Origin: Rhizodiscina lignyota
Taxonomy: Eukaryota; Ascomycota; Dothideomycetes; Aulographales; Rhizodiscinaceae
Reading direction: 5' to 3'
Length of the DNA stretch: 64,000 nt
Assembly: GCA_010015805.1 (NCBI GenBank)
Contig: ML978121.1
Span: 3,534,001-3,598,000, forward strand
Shown one piece after another: positions 44,418 through 58,266 of the stretch. The number at the start of each line of letters is the position of its first letter. Within the stretch, counting starts at the first letter, position 1. A program made the position numbers and the translations under genes. Below the pieces are notes generated by a model. That model was not told where the DNA came from, made no database searches, and saw only the letters and a list, made by a program, of their open reading frames with translations.

Positions 44418-46506
44418 ATGGCACCTGTCAGAAGTCTGTGCCGGAGCTGGGCTCTCTTTGCACTGTTCATGGCAGCCTTGCTCGCAAGTACAGTGGCCGC
44501 AACCTACCCAAACTTCGATTTTTGCTACCAGGAGAAGGTCCTTCATCTCAACCGAAACGATACGAGCGACCCCAAACAATGCTGGAACCGGAACAGCACG
44601 ACAGGCCTGATCCAGCCCAGCAACAGAACATACCTGTCACTCCAAGGCTGCTACGACCTCTGTGGCCACGGCTTCCAGTTCTGGCTATGGACCGATACGC
44701 TCAAGCGGTTTGCATTCTTCATCCTTCCTCTGATCGTTTTATCCGGCAAATACGCATGGGTTCCTCTCAGTCTTACAAATGGCTTCGCCGTCTTCGTACA
44801 CCTCATCGGCGATCCAATAGACTCTTTCTGGAGTCTTTTGACACGACAAGAGAAAGCCAGACGATTCTATCATTTGGCAATGGAGATAGCACCACAGATG
44901 CCTCGAGAAGTCGCAGAGGTTTGGATGGCATATGACCAGTGGTGGCAAGTATGTCCGATAACCACCAGCGTCAGCAATAGAAGTAGCATAGAGTAGAAAG
45001 GCTAACGGTCACTTTGTACAGGAACCTACAAAACAGTTTGAATCTTTCCTCGATAAACGAAGTAAAATTAAACGAGAGGCCTCGGAGGGCGAGGAACTTC
45101 CACTCCCTGCGCGGCGGACGACAACGGCGGTAGGCGACCAATCAACTCGAGGAGACCAAGCCAGTCGAGGCCCCAGAAAGGATATAAATGTGCCTGATCT
45201 TCTGCGCCGACAAGAGATGTACTATATCAAGAAAGCAGCATCCGAACTTGCGGCCGAGCGATCAAGTGGACAACTCCTTTTGTCTTGGCTGGCAATCGCA
45301 GTCTTTCTGGCTTCGTTGACCGGTGCATATATCAGAACTGCGACCAATAGCGCCAACAATCAGACCGGTCACACTCTCGCAGTCGTCATGCTTTTCAGCT
45401 TCTTGCTATTTGCGGTATACATCAGCGGACATGTCGGCACGTTCAAGTCCCCCGCCAAAGTCATCTGGATCCTTGAGAAACTACATTCAAACCTACCTGA
45501 TCTATTTCCAAAGCCGTACAGTGAAATTATGGTGGAAGATCATCAGAGAACATTCACCCGGCAATACATTGATTCTGCTCCTTGGGCTGGGATCAATAGC
45601 TCCTGGCGCCTCGCAAAGTCGCTACGTCCAGTTTCCCATTCTGACAGATCTCGCTGGACACTGTTCAGCTTAAGTATTTTCCCGATACTGATATCCTGGG
45701 CGGCCGCTTTCGTGATCTCTTACTACACTCCATTGCAAGGGTTCGGCTGTCGCTCGGGGACATGGACCGCCATCACAGTTGCATGGATTCTCTCATGCGC
45801 ATTCGACGGCTTGCTCGGCGCATGCCTACACAAGAGAGCATGGAATGCAAAGCGAGCTAAAGCGTTCTGGTACACTGTACTCACTAAGGACTTCATAATT
45901 ACTTTGGGCAGCATCGTCATGGTCGTTGTCTCTCAAGTCGGGCTCATGAACACTTGCTGGTGCCGCGCAAGTCTTGTCTTTCACATTGACAAAAATACAG
46001 CTTGCATTGACCTCGGGCCAGTGACGGCACAACAGAAGGAAGACAACTGGTACCTTTGGCTCATACCTCCTGCAATCGGGTTGCTTTTGATGCTTGGCGA
46101 CATATTCATGGCCGGATATCAGGGTGAGAATGGCCGCATGCTCTTTAACCGAACAGAGCCCGACCGCATCGCAGAGGACAAGGCTCTCAAAAACATGAAA
46201 AGACTTCTCGAAGTTCAGGAGCCGCCGTTACCAGGTCACACGCCAAGGCAACCCTCTCCAGCGGGTCCACTGCACAATCCGTACTTTGACCGCGAGGAAT
46301 CACCTGGGCCGCAGGATGAGCACGAGACCAATCACTTCAGATTAAGGGGCAGATCATCAGGAACACCGCAAGGACTGGGTCTCGCATCTCCAAGCGCAGC
46401 TGAGACACAGTATCTGCTCAGCCCTTCGGCAATGTCTTCCAGAGGGACATCAAGAGATCCATCTGCGAGCCCTTCGCACACGATGCGCGGTGCCAATGGC
46501 GTATAA
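44418..46506 (+). CDS. Fungal multi-pass membrane protein of unknown function, 2 exons, 671 aa
   Basis: Exons are 44418-44948 and 45022-46506 (2016 nt). A signal peptide (about 1-27) is followed by a small extracellular segment with several cysteines and N-glycosylation sites (NRNDTS, NRNSTT, SNRTY), then a first pair of membrane helices. A cytosolic loop (about 170-255) with conserved YHLAMEIAPQMPREV leads to a group of five or so further helices. The last 130 residues are a Pro/Ser-rich cytosolic tail. This layout is common in uncharacterised membrane proteins of filamentous ascomycetes. No transporter or receptor signature is seen. Confidence 0.8.
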
Positions 46507-47236
46507 ATACTGAACAACTACTGGCCCGCACGGTCAATCAACCATCGACGTGTTCCGCGTCCTTTACCACCATCCGCCTGAAGCAGCATGGCATGCTATA
46601 AGGTTTCCTTCTACGGTGACATGCTCGTGATTGACGCTCTGCAAACTTCCAGGCCAGCGAACAGCTGACTGTCAACTACGTCGGCTTGGAGGTGGACCAT
46701 GATCGCAAAATTCTAGACGACCGGCGGAGATAGACCGACGATCCTGCTTTGATGCAAGTGTATTCAACTGCAGGAGCTTCAGGCAGGCCTAATACAATAT
46801 GATAGAAGTTGCCCCCGAGCACGCAGGAGACTCTCAGCTGAGCCATTGGGCAACTTTAGGCTTATTATCCAGAATTGTGCAAAAGGTGTGGACAGCCGAC
46901 CAAATCAACCCTCCGAGACCAGACCGAGAGGCTCGCACAAAGACAAATCCGAGCGAAATGTGGGTTTTCTATGTCGTGTTGCTGTTCACAAGTGGCTCCC
47001 GAGCTCACTCTCACCCGAACTTAAGCTGTCTCGTCAGCCGGTAGAGCCACGGTTCCATTGGCATCGCATGGCAGCCTCTCACCACGTTCAATAACACAAG
47101 GCGGAAGCTATGTGAAAAGGGTTTCAATCCTGCTTATCGCTATGCCAGTAAATACCCCAAAATATAATGTACATACTAGCAACGCCAAATTCAAACGCTA
47201 AAAGTTCAATGCCAAAATCCAACAAAGTCTCAAGCT
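46507..47236. other. Convergent intergenic region
   Basis: 3' flanks of the membrane protein gene and the Ser/Pro-rich gene. No gene seen. Confidence 0.5.
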
Positions 47237-48013
47237 TCAAAGCTTTTCCTCCTCCTCCTCTGTTCTTATGCTGTCTTTCCTCGCCCTCTCCAATTCATCT
47301 CCCATGACTCTCTCTTCAATCCGTCTCACTTTGTCCCCAACCCCCTCGCCCTCCTCCTCAGCCACAGTCTCCATCTTCTCAAAAGGCGGAACGGGCGCTG
47401 CGCTGAACCCGTTCGGCCACATCCGCCCCCTCCGTTTCTCCTTCCGGTCGATATGGATCGTTCGTCCGTAAACCCCCAGGCGTATCGCCTGCGCCAGACT
47501 CAGACGCGTGGATCTGGGTCGGCCCCAGCCGTCTTTTGCTGGGCCACCAGCCATGGCAAGGTGGCTGTCGGGTTCATTGTCCACGCAACTCTCCGTGTTA
47601 TCAGAGAAAGACTCTTGTTCTTCTGCAATGGGTGATATCGAGGATGATCTGTATGTAGGCCCCTTGAAGGACAGGCTGGAGGTGGGAGAGTATCCCTGGC
47701 CCAGCGCCTCGATTTCTAGCGCATCGCTTGGGACGTCAGGAACGGTAATCAGATGTGCACGAGGTGGAGTAGGTGCGCGCTGGACGAAGAGCTCAAATGG
47801 GAACGAAGCGCCTGGACCGATTAGAGGTATAGTCTCTGGTTCAGACTCTGTTGATGTCCACCCTGTCGAAGTTGTAGGAATGGGAGATGAGCTGACGGGG
47901 GGCGCTGTGGACTCTACTTCCGCAATCGCCATGGAGATGGGAGATTGTGATATGGGGGAAAGGGGTAGGTGTGTGGTGCCTGTCACTAGTGGTGATATCG
48001 TTATGGTCGTCAT
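47237..48013 (-). CDS. Ser/Pro-rich hypothetical protein, 258 aa
   Basis: A single open frame. I start at MTTITIS; an upstream in-frame ATG at 48,082 would add 23 residues and cannot be excluded. The N-terminal 150 residues are Ser/Thr/Pro-rich and disordered. A short conserved-looking block near residues 165-215 (GWGRPRSTRLSLAQAIRLG, DRKEKRRGRMWPNGF) is basic. The C-terminus is a charged helix rich in Glu and Arg. The family is not recognised; the basic block resembles small fungal proteins of unknown function found in many Dothideomycetes. The antisense strand also has a long open frame here, so the call rests on composition. Confidence 0.6.
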   Translation of the reverse strand: MTTITISPLVTGTTHLPLSPISQSPISMAIAEVESTAPPVSSSPIPTTSTGWTSTESEPETIPLIGPGASFPFELFVQRAPTPPRAHLITVPDVPSDALEIEALGQGYSPTSSLSFKGPTYRSSSISPIAEEQESFSDNTESCVDNEPDSHLAMAGGPAKDGWGRPRSTRLSLAQAIRLGVYGRTIHIDRKEKRRGRMWPNGFSAAPVPPFEKMETVAEEEGEGVGDKVRRIEERVMGDELERARKDSIRTEEEEEKL

Positions 48014-48363
48014 TTTCAAAAACTGCGATAGGTTAGCAAGAAAGTGTTCGGAGGACCTGAGAGAAATATTATTAGTGCACATTGTGAAGAATCTGCGTCG
48101 CCATGTCCTTTGTACTGGAATAATGAGACAAAGGGATTCTTCTGAAACTGATGTGAGAGGTTAATTTCATGCCCACCGAACAAGGGAGAATCGACAGTTC
48201 TTTGTGGTAGTTCGGGCGCGTCAAAATTGATCCCGACGGTTCTGGCAGCGAAATAACGTCGATTCGAAATCTATACTAGTCTCTAGGTATTCCAGAAATG
48301 CCCGAAATGCTAGCAAATCAGCAAACCGCTTTTATGCTTATGTTTCTTCCGCGTCGATCACTA
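48014..48363. other. Intergenic
   Basis: Promoter side of the Ser/Pro-rich gene and 3' flank of the ATP sulfurylase gene. Nothing seen. Confidence 0.5.
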
Positions 48364-50600
<2,237 letters not shown>

Positions 50601-51322
50601 TGTGAATGATGCTGCGAGGAAATGAAGTGTGAAATGAGAGACGAAAAGTCGATTGCAAAGAGGACAATTGCGAGTGAAGTTTGCTCGAGCGTCTGGGGCA
50701 AAAATATGTTTGCCGTTCAAATGCAATGGCGTGCTCGCGGTAGTGTCATCAAAATCTTTGACAACCCGGAAGACCCTGCAGGAGAACGAGCTCACGATAA
50801 CGTCAGAGCTCGAGCTTCCAAAGTCAGGTTGAAGGTGTTGAGAAATGCGCACCAGGCGCAAATATTAAGTACCCGGAGTAATGCAAAAAATTACTGAGCA
50901 GCTTCTGGCAGTCGGCGAATGAGAAAAGCACGGGGTGGAGCGCAAATTGCGTGATTACAGCCTACTTCTGCAGCCTCTCGAGATCCGGGAGGCGCGGCCG
51001 GCTGCAAGCAATATCTGGCAGGGACGGGTGCGGCTCAACAGATCTCAACTTATCTCAAAGAGGTACCGCCGGTACCTGCAGATAACAAGGATCTCACGAC
51101 GGACTCAGTGTCACACATGATGAAAGGTTGTCATGCTGTGTATATCAAGTCATTGATCTCTTTTGTGTCGTTCATGCTATGTAGTCATGGCACATCCCAT
51201 CCCATCTTAGGGGCTTACGGGTGCAACTCCATATCGGAGCAAGTGTAAGCAAGTATAAATGCAGAAACGCCGTCGCTAAATGCAACAATCTCCCCAAACC
51301 ATGTTTCAAGGTGATGGGGCGG
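50601..51322. other. Intergenic, ATP sulfurylase promoter
   Basis: About 0.7 kb between the two sulfate-assimilation genes. A partial match (8 of 10) to the CYS3/MetR palindrome ATGRYRYCAT lies at 50,740-50,749, but a match of this quality can occur by chance. No gene seen. Confidence 0.4.
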
Positions 51323-52289
51323 TCATGCTCCAATCGTGAGTCCATTTTCCAGCGCCTTGGCCAGATCCTCGGCCTGAGCCTTTTGCTCCTGTTCCATCAA
51401 GAACTGCGCATATCGACTCCTCTTGTTGTGAATCCCGCACTCAGTCTTGGCCTGACCCTTCCAGCGTCCTGCTCTCTCATCCTCGCCGGCAGCAACCGGT
51501 TGCGTGCTATGCCAATCGCCGACGCTCTTGTATCCCCTGTCCAACAGCTCGTTGTATGGGACGTCGTGCTGCTTGATGTACGCCTGCACATCCTTGAAAC
51601 TCCAGTTGGCGAGAGGGTTGATCTTGATCAGGCCCGCGTCGTCAATCTCGACAATGTCCAAGTCGCCTCGCTTGCCGCCCTGGCTGCGACGTCGGCCGGT
51701 AAGCACAGCCTTGACGTTGAGCTCCCGGTAGGCACGCTGTGCTGGCTCTACCTTAGCGATCCAATCATACCGCTCTTCATCGGTCTCCCAGAAGCGGTCA
51801 CCATACTTGGCGATGAACTCTTCGACGGTTTCGGTGCCGGCAGGCTTGTAGACGTGGAGCTTGGTTTGAGGATAACGAGCACGGACGCGGTCGACGAGTG
51901 ATAGTGTCTCTGGGAAGTGATAAAGTGTGTCGAGGAAGATTAAGTCCGTCTGCTGCTTCAGCGGGGAGGTTGCCGCGATCTTGGAGAGGATGTCCACGGT
52001 GACGAGACCAGTGAGTCCGAACGCAGTTGTTTGATAGAGGTTTGGTAACGTGATCAGGCACCATCTTAATATTTCTGATGTTGAGTTAGCATTGCCGTTG
52101 CTCTGACAGACGCCCCAGTGTCAGCTTACCTTCTGGCTCTAATCTCGATAGCTGCTTGTTAATGTATTTCAGGTGCGGCTTTGTGAAGTACAGATCAGGA
52201 AGAGAGTCTTCGCTGCCACTACCACTTGCATATCCGGACTCTACGTCCGCATGCTCAAGCTTCTCGTCATAAATTGGTGACGAGGCCAT
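51323..52289 (-). CDS. MET16: Phosphoadenylyl-sulfate (PAPS) reductase, 2 exons, 303 aa
   Basis: Reduces PAPS to sulfite with thioredoxin. Exon 1 is 52130-52289 and exon 2 is 51323-52074 (912 nt; 55-nt intron). An N-terminal acidic Ser/Gly stretch leads into TTAFGLTGLVTVDIL and TDLIFLDTLYHFPET, the nucleotide-binding part, then VLTGRRRSQGG. The catalytic cysteine is in KTECGIH, with no extra cysteine pairs for an iron-sulfur cluster, so it is the PAPS-specific type. It lies beside ATP sulfurylase on the same strand; APS kinase and sulfite reductase are not in the window. Start chosen at the only upstream ATG in frame after the intron is removed. Confidence 0.95.
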
Positions 52290-53859
52290 TGTGTAAATCG
52301 TGTTTATTCTTTGTGTGTGTGTGCTTTTAGTCAAAATGAAGAAAGTCTTGTGCTTTGAGTGAATCTTTCGAGATTTCTGTCTATGAAGCGACAAAATATC
52401 CGCAGAAGCGATTTAAAGAAGAAAGATAGCACGAGTTGGAGATGAAGAAAGATAGAGGCGTCAAGATCACGTATATCAAGGGGGAAGCAGCTCGGCAACG
52501 TACATCGATGGTGCAATACCTGCCTTTCAAATCAGTCCGCTGGGAAGGCATCATCCCATTTTGCGAGCACGCAATTTTAGCGCCATATGATCCGGTACGC
52601 ACAATAGACGGAGACATGGGCCAATGAAAGTAGCAGAATTTGAGCCAGGAAATAATAGACGGGAGCTGTTTCGAGCCTCTACTTGTTTCCGAGAAGGTGC
52701 GATTGTGCGCTGACAAAACTCAGAATTGCCAGCGCTCATGTTCGCGACACTTCGACTTCAAGTGGCGAACAAAGGGTAAATCCGAACAACGGCGATAAAC
52801 GTCACCCCTACAAACCTGAGGCTCATATTAGAGTGGATATTCATAATCCTCACTCATTCTGCCTTTCGTTACATATCTCTCCCTTGATCTCCGGGCGATG
52901 TCGGCAGTCCACTTGAGTGGAGGAATATTGCGTGATCCGCTCGATTTATGGGCAGTTGCATAGCTGAGGCTGGAGACCGACGGAAGAAGATCCGGATTGC
53001 AACACTTTGCCGAGACTTATATGTTCTGCGGCGATTTGCGACTTGATGTAGCGGTGTCGCGTGAGGTGCGACGTCCACACGAGGATATTGACTCCTTTCG
53101 GCGGTCCGGATGTCGGCTGGCAGCCGACTGCAGCTCAAGTGTGGACATATCGTGAGGTTCCTGTTGGTCTCACAATAAAGGCGAAATGTGTTTTCTAAAT
53201 TGTTCTATCGTGTTCCCTACGTCAGACTATATATTGCACATTCAAAAATTTGGAGTGAAGTGCAGTGGCGGAGGTAGGGCTGTATTTGCGGAGATCCCGC
53301 GAGTGCTTGAAGTCACTCCGAGGGCCGGGAGGAGTGCAGGGCTATTGGATATCGGTCACGCCGAGAGCCACTACCAGCCGGCACTCTTCGTACACCCAAG
53401 CAAATGATCTTACAGCTCCGTGGCACGTTGATTACTACGTACCGATTCATAGAAGTAGCCCTCTACAAATGACATACTTCCGGGGAGATGCAAAATCAAT
53501 AGAGAAACATCAAGGTATTTGTGAAAAGCTGTTTGTGACAGCATATGGGTATATTTTTGATATTTTTCTTGTCTGATACGATGAAGTCAGAATCACATGG
53601 CCAAAGGATTCTCATACCAGTCTCATATTATTCGCTGTCTTCTCCTTGGGCCTCTTTTCTCATACGCCATTCGGTGTCTTCTAGCAACCTAGAAAGTTTC
53701 TTCTAGTCTGTCTCTTTGGCTTAATATTAAGCATCTGACCAGGACCGTAGTCGAAACAGTCCAATCCCTTTCGTTCTCTTCGTATTCCGGGGATTCTCCG
53801 CGACCTCTTGGTCTTGCATGGTGGCCCAACATGATATTAATCCATGGTGGGAATCACTC
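52290..53859. other. Long intergenic region
   Basis: About 1.6 kb between PAPS reductase and the rhodopsin-like gene, both on the minus strand. Includes the PAPS reductase promoter. No gene or repeat seen. Confidence 0.45.
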
Positions 53860-55438
53860 TCACCCTTTGGGAGCAGATGACTCGCTTGCCGAAGGTAATT
53901 GTGTTGCAGAAGCATTAATCGAAGTCGGTCTCGAGGTAAAGGCCGAGAATAGCACGGATGATGGGAGCAACTGCGATGCCATACCAGACGACAGCACAGA
54001 ACTCCAGGGTGATCCTTTCCTCGTAGATCTCACCGGTGATGGCAATGCAACTTGGGTATTCGTCGTGTTTTGAATCTGGCGATCCAAAGAAGAGACTTTC
54101 ACTTGTGCCTCACTTTTCTGGTCCTTAGAGGGGCTAATAGTGGAACCTTCGGATGGCTTGGTTACACGATTGACCCCACCATCTTGCGCAGCTGTGACGA
54201 CATTACCAGGCACATCTACATCAACCTTGCGCTTGATCGTCACCGTCCTCGCAATATGGACACTCGTCCCTTTCTCAAGATCATACGGGGTTGAGGAGCG
54301 CTGCGTTGCCCTGGGCATTGGCTGCGCCGTAGATGGCCTGCTTGCTCTTTCTCTTCTGCCACTGCGACGACTGGCGGACGCGGTATAACGTTGAGACCGT
54401 CGTCTCGAGGGCCCAGCAAGTGTCCCTTCGGGGATCTCGTTCCGTCGTAGAAGTGCATCAATGCGGAAGAGCGAAACGGCAGTTAGGCCAGACGTCATCT
54501 CGATCATTGAGAAGAGAGGAAGGAACAGCAAACGACTGGGACTGCATGTCAATATTCACTGCAGACTGCGCTCGGATAAGATGACGCACCGTTTCGACTC
54601 AGCCATTGTCTCAAAGACGAAAAAAGTCAGGACCCGGGAGAGGCTACCGAGGACCGAGACTAAGCCCACGATGCATACGGCATAGAATATCGCTATTTCA
54701 GACATTAGTGTTTGTGACGTCGATTAGAGATGGATGAAAACTTACCTCTGTGCCGGCATTGGATTTGTGATTTGATAATGAAGATGGTTGGCAAAAGCAC
54801 GATAAGTGCGCTTGTGAGGGCATTGATTGCCGAATCGATACCCTGTACACTGTTGAGGTCTATGCAAGACGACAAATCTGTCTCCGGTGTCCATAATAGT
54901 GAGACTGGTTGGCACACAAAGAAGATGATCTACGAGGGTTTCGTTAGCATCAACCGCAACCATGACAAAATACCGTAATCGGTACACTTACGGATGCCGA
55001 AATGATGGAGTGCAGTGAGACCAATACCATCGCAATTAGGATACCAGCTCTCAACAAAGGATACGGCTTCTCTCTCCGCAAGCTAGGTAGAATGAGGTAG
55101 AAGAAAGCTAGCACACTCAGTTTGAGCGCACCAATGGCAAGCCAGTATATGAAGTTGAATGCCAGCATTGCCTTCATGGTTCCGCTCGTCGGCTTGCCAT
55201 TCCAGCTCCCTTGGTGCGCAGAAAAGGTGATTGCTCCCGCGAGGGCAGTCGTACATATTGTAGCAAAGACGAGTGCCCAGTCGTCGGCGGAGAAGCGCTT
55301 CTCAATGAGCCGCCGCGACCATATCCGGAGACACACGTGAACGAATGCTACGACGAACAGAATCCAGCTCACAGCCATCAATGCCCCGGCTTCTGGTGAG
55401 TGTGCATCGCCGGTGTCATGGTACAACAGCCCGTCCAT
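53860..55438 (-). CDS. Fungal rhodopsin-like integral membrane protein, 4 exons, 471 aa
   Basis: Exons are 54992-55438, 54746-54929, 54590-54692 and 53860-54541, summing to 1416 nt. About seven membrane helices occupy the first 275 residues, starting with ALMAVSWILFVVAFVHVCLR. Family hallmarks of the fungal rhodopsin-like domain are present: RFSADDWALV after helix 1-2, IIFFVCQPVSLLW, a CIDLNSVQGIDSAINALTSA helix, and SMIEMTSGLTAVSL after the last intron. The cytosolic tail (about 190 residues) is basic and Ser/Thr-rich. Such proteins are related to PTH11-type putative receptors, but ligands are unknown and no retinal-binding lysine is implied. Confidence 0.88.
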
Positions 55439-56453
55439 TTAAAGTGCGTATCGGCTGCAAGCTGGTACTGGTCCTTGATCTGGCCGGCAGAGAAGTGGCG
55501 AGAATCGAGATGCAGAACGATTGGTCGGAGGCGCAGCCTTATTCTTTGAAAAGACAAATGCACTGCATTTACAAAGGAAAAGGTGAAATAGTGAATCGTG
55601 AATGATAAATTCAGAAGCTGCGCGACCCCTGCTCGCCAGTAGCAGCCACCAAGAAACGACAAGAAATATGTTTCTACAACGAGAGAAACATGTTCAAAGG
55701 AAGAATCGAAGAGGACCGTCGAGATAAACAGCGCGAAACGCCAATGCCATTGGACAGCAAATTGGAGTATTAAGGTTGTCGGCGAGTCAGGGTGGCATAT
55801 GCAGGGCCCACCACGCTGCATGGATCCTGAAGCACTCCACGGTTTGAGAATCTTGAGAAGACGTCGCATCTCTCTTCACCCACCGCAAATTGATCTTGGC
55901 GCACATTTAGCCATCTTCCTTCTGTGCACTTAATATCACCCATTTGGGATGAAAAGGTGGGATTCGACGATAATTTGCCAAATCTGACGTACCTTCTTGC
56001 GTACGCCGTTTGAAGTCGAGTAATGTTATTTCCCGTCGGCCAGCAATATCGCTGCTCAGTGGTTTTATTCAGGTTAATAAGTCAAGCTCGATGGACCACA
56101 CTCTAAGGATTGGTCCCGCACTTTTGTTAATCTAACGTTGTTACAGTTCTCGGCTGATCGACAGACTCACTGAGCCAGTCCGTTGAACGTGATAATCAGA
56201 TGTCCCGAGGATCCTCACATACTGGCCGTTCTTCAGCCGCGACTCCAAGAGGTTACAGATGAAAGTCTGTGCAGACATTCCTCAAACAATTCAGTGGATA
56301 TGTTGGAGAGTCGCAGCATCACAGTTGGTTCGATACCCTCATACGCAGTTGGCATTGCGCAAAGACCTTGGCAATCCTTGAATAAGGTGTACTGTCTCGA
56401 ACTTGCCACGGTACACCGCGAAAGAGGCGACCAATGCTGGAACGCCAGAAGAT
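55439..56453. other. Intergenic, about 1 kb
   Basis: Promoter side of the rhodopsin-like gene and 3' flank of the fructosamine-kinase-family gene. No gene seen. Confidence 0.5.
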
Positions 56454-57603
56454 TCAGTTGCCGTACTTTGACAACAGCTTCTTCATGATGCCAACGGCTC
56501 CTGATCTATAACCCCCGCCGAACAAGGCATGGTGGTTGAGGTGATGGTAACTACACCACGTTAGCTCACACCACTCTCACCTTGTCCTCACACCAAGCGC
56601 AATGAAACACATCAACAATGCTCTAACTTCTAAAGAACTAGAGCAGAACTCACAGTTCGTACAGCGCAACCCTATCCTCATATTCTTCAGCCGGCTCCGT
56701 CTTCGCACAAAGCGAATGGTACTCTTTCAAGAAGCTTCCTCCAAAGCCGCCGAACATCTTCATAATGCCCAGCTCAAACTCTGAATGGGCGTAGCAGGCG
56801 CTCGGATCGTATACAACTTCTTCCGGCTCACCTTCCCCACCAATTGTGCCCACGCTCGCATTTCCTGACCACAGATCTCCATGAACCACGACGGGTGTGA
56901 CGCCCTTTCCATTGTTCAGATGGTCATCCCCGAGGAGTCGCGGCACTACTTGCGATGCCGTAGCCTCGATCATCTTCGCGAGCTCCGCATCCTTTCCATT
57001 CGAACGCTCGCTTCGCCCCAGGATGAAGCGCAGTCGATGATTGGCGTAGAAGTCGGCCCAAGACGATGAAAATGCATTGTCCTGTGGAGTGTCGCCGCAG
57101 CACGTAGTGACGGGAAACCCGAACTGAGGCTTGTCATATCCATCTGGTATCGGCGCTGGTGTGGTGTGGAGTTTGGCTAGCTTCGATGCGAGAGAGTTGG
57201 CGTCGGAAGACTTGTTTGGTCTTGCGCGCCCAGACAGGATGAGGTAGTCGGTCACAAGGAAGGACGTTGAGGACGATGAAGAAAACTTTCCCCAACCAAA
57301 TGATTGCGGGCAAAGGCTTGGGACGGCGTCGTGGAGGGCATTGAGAGAGGCATGTTCTCCTAAGATTAATGATGAGACACCAGGCCAATTGAGTCAGCGC
57401 GTATTTTGCAGACCTTCAAACATAACATCTGCGTCTTTTCCATGGCCAGTCTTCATGAAGTACTCCTTACGCGTTCCATCGTCCAATTTTGTCGTGATCT
57501 TGGATGTGGAAGCCGACGAGCAACCCCCACCTCCAGCAGATGAGACGGTGCTTGAATCCGGATTGAGCTTCAAGAGCTCGATGACTGCTGGATCAAGCTT
57601 CAT
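56454..57603 (-). CDS. Fructosamine/ketosamine-3-kinase family protein, 3 exons, 330 aa
   Basis: Kinases of this family phosphorylate sugar adducts on proteins so that they fall off (deglycation). Exons are 57414-57603, 56654-57359 and 56454-56550 (993 nt). I start at MKLDPAV, which matches the family start; an in-frame ATG 13 codons upstream is possible. Visible parts are the ATP-binding N-lobe, with a Gly/Ser-rich loop and YFMKTG for the ATP-binding lysine, then LVTDYLIL, the catalytic VVVHGDLWSGN, and DPSACYAHSEFELGIMKMFGGF. The C-terminal helix HHLNHHALFGGGY is restored across a 103-nt intron. Cytosolic. Confidence 0.92.
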
Positions 57604-58266
57604 GGCGGCTCCGGAAAGATGTCTCGCAATGTTTGAGAGCATTCAGAAAGCAATTGCATAGCTATTTGGTTTGCTGAAGGGATTCGGAGCATTGAAATCT
57701 TTATGACGTTAAATGTGGGGCTCAGATCGCGTCCCACTTCAAGCTGTGGTAGACTAAGAAACGCAGACGCGACAGCGTATCTGAACCTCAAATTCGAAAT
57801 CAGGTTCCAGATGTTCTCTCTAACAATGTATTCTGAACATTGACATCGTGTAAGCTTGATTTCAATTCACTGTTACACAAGATATTCGCGAACCGCTTGC
57901 AAAACACCCGTCAAAGAAGGGGATTTTCTAGCCAGTACAATATGTTCAGTGAAGAAAAAGACAACTGCCATTTGCAAAGCAAATATACACTCTACAACAG
58001 TAACGTACACCAAGCATGGTCAAATTAAAGAGATTCCTCCACGAGAACGCGAAACCAGCCACCACCGAGGCCTGCCTACTCCGTCATCCCCACAGGCGCA
58101 ACTCGTGCCCATGCACATGCCCGGGCCCGACTTGCTGAACAAAGGAAAGACCCAAAATGTAAAAAGGGATATATCTGAAGTAACACCTCACATGAATGCA
58201 GAACGCTTGCTCGTTTCCGTTAAATAGTGCCAAAATAGGAGTAACAACGCTTACGCTACTCATCCC
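57604..58266. other. Intergenic
   Basis: Between two minus-strand genes; no gene seen. Confidence 0.5.

Noticed and set aside
47508-48164. 218-codon plus-strand frame antisense to the Ser/Pro-rich gene
   Set aside because: The minus frame has the better ATG context and the more natural disordered-plus-basic-block composition; the plus frame is likely its shadow.
50740-50749. CYS3/MetR-like site in the ATP sulfurylase promoter
   Set aside because: Only 8 of 10 positions fit, which is expected by chance in a 700-nt region; not listed as a feature.
55378-55869. 163-codon minus-strand frame
   Set aside because: Runs into the rhodopsin-like gene in another frame and lacks family features.
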